Assembly (NCBI GenBank): GCA_002477595.1
Contig: DLQN01000135.1
Location: forward strand, 1-11,555
Direction of reading: 5' to 3'
DNA length: 11,555 nucleotides
From: Roseivirga sp. UBA7431
GTDB lineage: Bacteria > Bacteroidota > Bacteroidia > Cytophagales > Cyclobacteriaceae
Position 1 is the first letter of the stretch; every line of letters starts with the position of its first letter. Both the position numbers and the translations under genes were made by a program. This document shows, piece by piece, positions 7,973-11,555 of this stretch. Below the pieces are notes generated by a model that saw only the letters and a program-made list of their open reading frames with translations, had not been told where the DNA came from and searched no databases.

Positions 7973-8344
7973 TTAGATCCATTGTTGATCGTTATGTGTG
8001 CGTTCATGTTCAACCTTACCGGTATGAAGTGTGGTGGCAGGTTCGAAGAGTAATACCCATACCTCTTCATCTGCTTTTGTATATGGATTGTGCTCGACAC
8101 CTTTCGGCACTATGATCATATCTCCTGCTTCTAATACTTCTGTCCTGTCTCTGAATTCCATGTAAAGCGTCCCCTTAAATACTTGGAAATACTCATCTTC
8201 ATGTTCATGGCTGTGCCAAACGAATGCACCTTTTAGCTTGGCAAGCTTTACCTGCTGGCCGTTCAATTCACCGATGATTTGGGGTTTCCACTGCTCTTGA
8301 AACAAGTCGAACTTTTGGAGTATTGTAGCATTAGAGATATTCAT
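7973..8344 (-). CDS. Small single-domain cupin protein
   Basis: This 123-residue protein contains both cupin motifs. Motif 1 is GAFVWHSHEHEDEYFQVFKG (39-58), with His44, His46, His48 and Glu51 as candidate metal ligands. Motif 2 is GDMIIVPKGVEHNP (74-87), with His85 as the second-motif ligand. The protein is one beta-barrel domain with no DNA-binding region, so it is more likely a metal-dependent isomerase, dioxygenase-like or sugar/small-molecule binding protein than a regulator; small cupins are too diverse to assign a substrate. It lies immediately upstream of the MoaD-like gene (19-base gap), and no functional link between the two is established. The ATG at 8344 fits the expected N-terminal length. 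Confidence 0.88.
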   Translation of the reverse strand: MNISNATILQKFDLFQEQWKPQIIGELNGQQVKLAKLKGAFVWHSHEHEDEYFQVFKGTLYMEFRDRTEVLEAGDMIIVPKGVEHNPYTKADEEVWVLLFEPATTLHTGKVEHERTHNDQQWI

Positions 8345-8410
8345 ATGCCCAAAATAGGCTTTGTATTCCTAATTACCATTAATCAATTGATAAAGCTATC
8401 TTCAATAGTC

Positions 8411-8438
8411 AAAAGGTAGGCTAAGTGATTTATCTCAA
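8411..8438 (-). promoter_or_regulatory. Possible promoter for the cupin-MoaD unit
   Basis: On the minus strand TACCTTTT (8418-8411) matches TAnnTTTG at all fixed positions except the last, with TTG at 8438-8436 seventeen bases upstream. The predicted start would give a leader of about 60 bases. The mismatch and short spacing make this tentative. Confidence 0.25.
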
Positions 8439-8455
8439 GCGCTTTAACAAATCCG

Positions 8456-8487
8456 TTTGATTCTTGTGAGAATTGCCCTTATAATTG
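8456..8487 (+). promoter_or_regulatory. Possible promoter for the glsA-glsB unit
   Basis: TTTG at 8456-8459 is followed after 20 bases by TATAATTG (8480-8487), which matches TAnnTTTG except at one position. Transcription would begin near 8495, just ahead of the ATG at 8517. This arrangement supports that ATG and argues against the in-frame TTG at 8457. Confidence 0.4.
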
Positions 8488-8516
8488 CCAATTATTCCGG
8501 TGCACTAATTGACCCA

Positions 8517-9332
8517 ATGGAGAAGTTTATAAACGTTCGAAAGTTAATTGGCGAAAAGAACCCATCACTACTTAAGTGGTTACCGGGCTTCGTTATTCGA
8601 TACATCGAGCGTATCATTCATCAAGATGATATCAATGAGTTTATCGCTTCCCAACCAAATTCAGACTCTTACGAATTTAGCCGTGCGGTGATGGCCAAAT
8701 TTAATGTCACCCTGGATATTTCAGGTAAAGAAAATGTGCCTGTGCCACCCGAAGGAATTATTTTTGCTGCAAACCATCCACTAGGCGGGTTTGATGCACT
8801 TGCCATCATTACTTCTCTCAAGGACATCAGGCCTGACATCAAGTTTATTGTGAACGATTTCCTGCTCAATATCAATAATTTGAGAGACAGCTTTATCGGA
8901 GTAAATAAGGTGGGTCGTAATGCAGTCAAGTCGCTACAACAAGTTGACGAACTCTTCGCTTCTGATAACGCTACATTTATATTCCCAGCCGGCCTTGTGA
9001 GCAGGAGAACCAAAGGACTTGTCAAAGATCTTGAGTGGAAAAAAACATTCCTTGTTAAAGCCAAGAAATATAAAAAACCAATAGTTCCAGTGTATATTGA
9101 GGGAAAGCTTACCAACAGATTTTATAGGCTTGCGAACCTTAGAAAGGCGTTAGGAATAAAAGTGAACATTGAAATGTTCTATCTGGCCGATGAGTTTTAT
9201 AAGCAACACAATACAAAAATGAAAATCACCATTGGTGAGCTTATACCGGTTAGCACCTTCGATGACTCAAAATCAGACAGAGAATGGGCACAATGGGTTA
9301 AAGAAGAAGTATACAAGCTTGCGAAGGCTTAA
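8517..9332 (+). CDS. glsA: GlsA-like O-acyltransferase (PlsC fold)
   Basis: The product is a 271-residue lysophospholipid-acyltransferase-type protein. ANHPLGGFD (85-93) is the catalytic His-Asp block, with His87 and Asp93. Here the His-Asp spacing is five residues rather than the four of classical PlsC. FPAG (156-159) replaces the classical FPEG. Downstream, DLEWKKTFL, RLANLRKALGIK and the acidic SKSDREWA stretch match what I know of the Bacteroidota GlsA group, which adds the second, ester-linked acyl chain to N-acylated glycine in glycine lipids. The start is placed at ATG 8517; a 20-residue longer form from TTG 8457 would add an atypical hydrophobic stretch and overlap the likely promoter. 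It is followed after 9 bases by the GlsB-like gene. The specific assignment rests on remembered family features and this pairing; ornithine-lipid synthesis is the main alternative. Confidence 0.8.
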   Translation: MEKFINVRKLIGEKNPSLLKWLPGFVIRYIERIIHQDDINEFIASQPNSDSYEFSRAVMAKFNVTLDISGKENVPVPPEGIIFAANHPLGGFDALAIITSLKDIRPDIKFIVNDFLLNINNLRDSFIGVNKVGRNAVKSLQQVDELFASDNATFIFPAGLVSRRTKGLVKDLEWKKTFLVKAKKYKKPIVPVYIEGKLTNRFYRLANLRKALGIKVNIEMFYLADEFYKQHNTKMKITIGELIPVSTFDDSKSDREWAQWVKEEVYKLAKA

Positions 9333-9341
9333 AACAGATTA

Positions 9342-10292
9342 ATGAAGCAAAGCAAAGAAATTATACCGGCAGTTGATAGAGCGCTGATAGAAAGCGAACT
9401 GAAAAACGATCGTTTTGTCAGAAATACCAACAAAGGAGGTAATGAGATCTATATCGTCAATCACCATAATTCTCCGCATACCATGCGTGAGATTGGTCGG
9501 TTACGAGAACTCTCTTTTCGCGGTGCCGGTGGTGGTACTGGGCTTGAAATTGACATAGATGATTACGATACCACAGCACGCTGCTATGAACAATTGATCG
9601 TTTGGAGCCCAGAAGACAAGGAAATCATCGGAGGATACAGGTTTATTACGGGAGATAGAGCTTATAACCCTGAAACAGGAGATTTCGAGCTGTCTACAGC
9701 GCATTACTTTGACTTTTCTGATCAAATGAAAAAGGACTATCTGCCCTACTCCATCGAGTTGGGTAGATCATGGGTTCAACCAAGTTATCAACCATCAGTT
9801 AATCCACGAAAGGGATTGTTTGCACTGGCTAATATTTGGGATGGCTTAGGCGCCTTGATTGTGAACTATAGAGGGCAGATGCGCTATTTCTTTGGAAAAG
9901 TAACCATGTACACTTCTTACAATCAAGAAGCTCGGGATATTCTATTGGCCTTTATGGCAAGCTACTTCCCCGATACCGACAACCTGTCTAAACCGAAGGA
10001 AGAACTACACTCAGGATACTCAGATGAACTTTTCAAAGCGAATTTCCCCAAAGGCACCTCCTTCGAGGATGCCTTTAAGATCTTGCAAAGACTTCTTAAG
10101 GAAAGAGGAGAATGGATTCCGCCATTGATTAACATTTACATGAATCTATCATCCAGCATGATGACGTTCGGTACTGCCAAAAACCCAGATTTTGGTGATG
10201 TGGAAGAGACAGGGATAATGGTCATTATTGAAGATATTCATCAATCAGTGATTGAGCGTCATTGTACTGGATACACTAAGCCCCAAAACTGA
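9342..10292 (+). CDS. glsB: GlsB-like N-acyltransferase (GNAT fold)
   Basis: This 316-residue protein belongs to the OlsB/hemolysin-like GNAT group (PF13444). Visible signatures are RELSFR (55-60), an AGGGTG glycine-rich segment (62-67), IIGGYR (95-100), ELGRSWV (139-145), WDGLGAL (166-172) and YFFGKVTMY (182-190). Proteins of this type use an acyl-ACP (often 3-hydroxyacyl) to N-acylate an amino acid; OlsB uses ornithine, and Bacteroides GlsB uses glycine. Pairing with the PlsC-type gene 9 bases upstream fits two-step synthesis of a glycine (or ornithine) lipid at the inner membrane. Length is like that of GlsB and longer than typical OlsB (about 250-300). The C-terminal region from about residue 200 is a helical extension seen in this group. 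Amino-acid specificity is inferred. Confidence 0.82.
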   Translation: MKQSKEIIPAVDRALIESELKNDRFVRNTNKGGNEIYIVNHHNSPHTMREIGRLRELSFRGAGGGTGLEIDIDDYDTTARCYEQLIVWSPEDKEIIGGYRFITGDRAYNPETGDFELSTAHYFDFSDQMKKDYLPYSIELGRSWVQPSYQPSVNPRKGLFALANIWDGLGALIVNYRGQMRYFFGKVTMYTSYNQEARDILLAFMASYFPDTDNLSKPKEELHSGYSDELFKANFPKGTSFEDAFKILQRLLKERGEWIPPLINIYMNLSSSMMTFGTAKNPDFGDVEETGIMVIIEDIHQSVIERHCTGYTKPQN

Positions 10293-10320
10293 AAGGGAGC
10301 TACTCCAAGGGATCTCAGCG

Positions 10321-10350
10321 TTTGATTAACGATAAACCTTTTTATCTTAG
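10321..10350 (+). promoter_or_regulatory. Possible promoter for the carboxylate-amine ligase
   Basis: TTTG at 10321-10324 is followed after 18 bases by TATCTTAG (10343-10350), a one-mismatch form of TAnnTTTG. It lies 25 bases before the ATG. The 83-base gap after glsB has no clear terminator, so read-through from glsB is also possible. Confidence 0.35.
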
Positions 10351-10375
10351 GTTATCAATCGTATAAATCAACCAG

Positions 10376-11472
10376 ATGGACTTTACGCTAGGTATTGAAG
10401 AGGAATACATGGTCATCGACCCAGAGACTAGAGAACTTGTTTCCCACGAACAGAAAATAGTAGAAGCGGCACATCGTCACCTAGAAGATCAGGTGACAGC
10501 AGAAATGCATCAGGCAGTTGTAGAAGTAGGCACCAACATCTGTACAGCATCAGTGATGCAAGAGCCCAGGTCACTTATTTAAGGCATACCATCTGTGATA
10601 TCGCTAAAGATTTAGGGTATCGGATAGGTGCAGCAGGCACCCACCCTTTCTCTGAGTGGCAAAAGCAGCTGATCACGCCAAAACCTCGTTATCATCAAAT
10701 CATTAATGAGCTTCAAGATACAGCACGGTCTAATCTAATTTTTGGACTGCATGTTCACGTAGGCATTGAAGATAAATCGATGGCGGTTCACATCGTGAAT
10801 CAGATTCGATATTTCTTACCACATATTTATGCCTTATCTACCAACTCACCTTTTTGGGAAGGTCGAAATACTGGCTTTAAATCTTTCAGGTCTAAGATCT
10901 TCGATAAATTTCCAAGAACTGGAATACCTCCATTATTTGAAAGTCATTCGGAATACGAAGAATATGTTAACCTATTGATTAAAACTGGCTGTATCGATAA
11001 TGCCAAGAAGATTTGGTGGGATATTCGCGTGCACCCTTTCTTCCCTACTATTGAAGTACGAATTTGTGACGTCCCCCTGACTGTGGATGAGACCATTACC
11101 ATAGCGGCTTTAATCCAAGCCCTATCCTTTAAACTCTACAAGTTACGGACACAAAACCTCAATTTTGCCACCTATAAACGTGATTTAATCAACGAAAACA
11201 AGTGGCGCGCAAGTCGTTACGGCATTGACGGGAAGCTCATTGACTTCGGAAAAGAAGGTGAAATTAACACCAGAATCTTGATCCATGAACTCTTAGAATT
11301 TATCGATGATGTAGTAGACGAGCTTGGATCAAGGCAGGAAATAGAAAGAACTTTTCAAATACTAGAAAATGGTACAGGCGCAGACCGCCAATTAAAAGTA
11401 TATGAAGACACGCAAGACTTTAAAGCAGTAGTTGATTATATAATCGACCAAACCGTAACCGGTGTTGCATAA
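10376..11472 (+). pseudogene. Carboxylate-amine ligase (YbdK/GCS2 family), frameshifted
   Basis: Two parts in different frames make one GCS2-type ligase (PF04107). The first (from ATG 10376) contains GIEEEYMVID (residues 6-15) and EMHQAVVEVGTNIC (43-56), then runs out of phase to a stop at 10580-10582. The second continues from about 10549 in the -1 frame without a start of its own, giving DARAQVTYLRHTICDIAKDLGYRIGAAGTHPF, FGLHVHVGI and WDIRVHPFFPTIEVRICDVPLT, through to TAA 11472. The break falls at 10544-10548, and one inserted base there restores a continuous protein of about 365 residues, close to the family norm of about 370. Every other family landmark is intact, so either the disruption is very recent or the base was lost in sequencing/assembly. 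E. coli YbdK shows weak glutamate-cysteine ligase activity in vitro; the natural substrate in Bacteroidota is unclear. No slippery heptamer is present at the junction. Confidence 0.85.
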
Positions 11473-11510
11473 ACATCGTCCTAGCATGAATTGAAGTGTC
11501 TTGCGCCTTA

Positions 11511-11555
11511 CTAAAAATTCAACCAGTAGGTCATCTTAAACACAAGTGCCCTTGA
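11511..11555 (-). CDS. Possible 3' end of an outer-membrane protein gene
   Basis: Reading the minus strand from the right edge gives 14 codons and a TAG (11513-11511). The peptide ends ALVFKMTYWLNF, an alternating hydrophobic/aromatic strand with a terminal Phe, which is the usual last strand of an outer-membrane beta-barrel. It would be convergent with the ligase gene. With so little sequence this is only suggestive. Confidence 0.3.
   Translation of the reverse strand, partial: SRALVFKMTYWLNF

Noticed and set aside
7732..8115. 127-codon plus-strand ORF
   Set aside because: It is antisense to the MoaD-like and cupin genes, both of which have family motifs; the product shows no family features.
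8669..9115. 148-codon minus-strand ORF
   Set aside because: It lies antisense inside the GlsA-like gene, whose catalytic motifs fix the coding strand.
10295..10306. GGAG-CTA-CTCC hairpin after glsB as a terminator
   Set aside because: It is a 4-bp stem with no following T tract; too weak to call.
10541..10560. Programmed -1 frameshifting in the ligase gene
   Set aside because: No slippery heptamer or obvious downstream pseudoknot is seen at the junction, and this family is not known for programmed shifts; a missing base is simpler.

Overview
The window looks like a chromosomal segment from a member of the Bacteroidota, probably a free-living, marine-type member of the order Cytophagales. 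The reasons are moderately low GC, weak or absent Shine-Dalgarno sequences, a promoter matching the Bacteroidota TTG-N19-TAnnTTTG consensus, and protein types common in that phylum: a long VPS10/BNR-repeat protein, a cold-shock-domain protein with a basic N-terminal tail, and a GlsA/GlsB-like acyltransferase pair. The genus-level placement is inference.

Layout, left to right. Bases 1-2766 hold the 3' part of a large BNR/Asp-box (VPS10/sortilin-like) repeat protein that enters from the left edge and ends at a strong hairpin. Bases 2927-3958 encode an AI-2E-family (PF01594) membrane permease. A convergent HEAT-repeat protein lies on the minus strand (4037-4582). A 428-base stretch without a gene (4583-5010) precedes a small cytosolic protein of unknown function (5011-5409). 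That gene ends inside a bidirectional terminator facing a minus-strand cold-shock-domain protein (5466-5918).

Bases 6032-8344 form a minus-strand block, in transcription order: a cupin and a MoaD/ThiS-type sulfur-carrier protein (probably one operon), then a GH1 beta-glucosidase with its own clear promoter, then a 55-codon ORF whose GTG start overlaps the glucosidase stop by one base.

From 8517 onward genes are on the plus strand. A PlsC-type O-acyltransferase and a GNAT-type N-acyltransferase, 9 bases apart, resemble GlsA and GlsB of glycine-lipid synthesis. GlsB would N-acylate glycine and GlsA would add the second, ester-linked acyl chain. They are followed by a carboxylate-amine ligase (YbdK/GCS2 family) broken by one apparent missing base near 10544-10548 but otherwise well preserved. 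At the right edge, 14 minus-strand codons may be the end of an outer-membrane protein.

Most of this is ordinary metabolic and housekeeping sequence, and I see no mobile element, CRISPR array, RNA gene or defence island. The points most worth checking are the frameshift, the coupled short ORF, the corrected start of the GlsA-like gene, and the orphan sulfur carrier.
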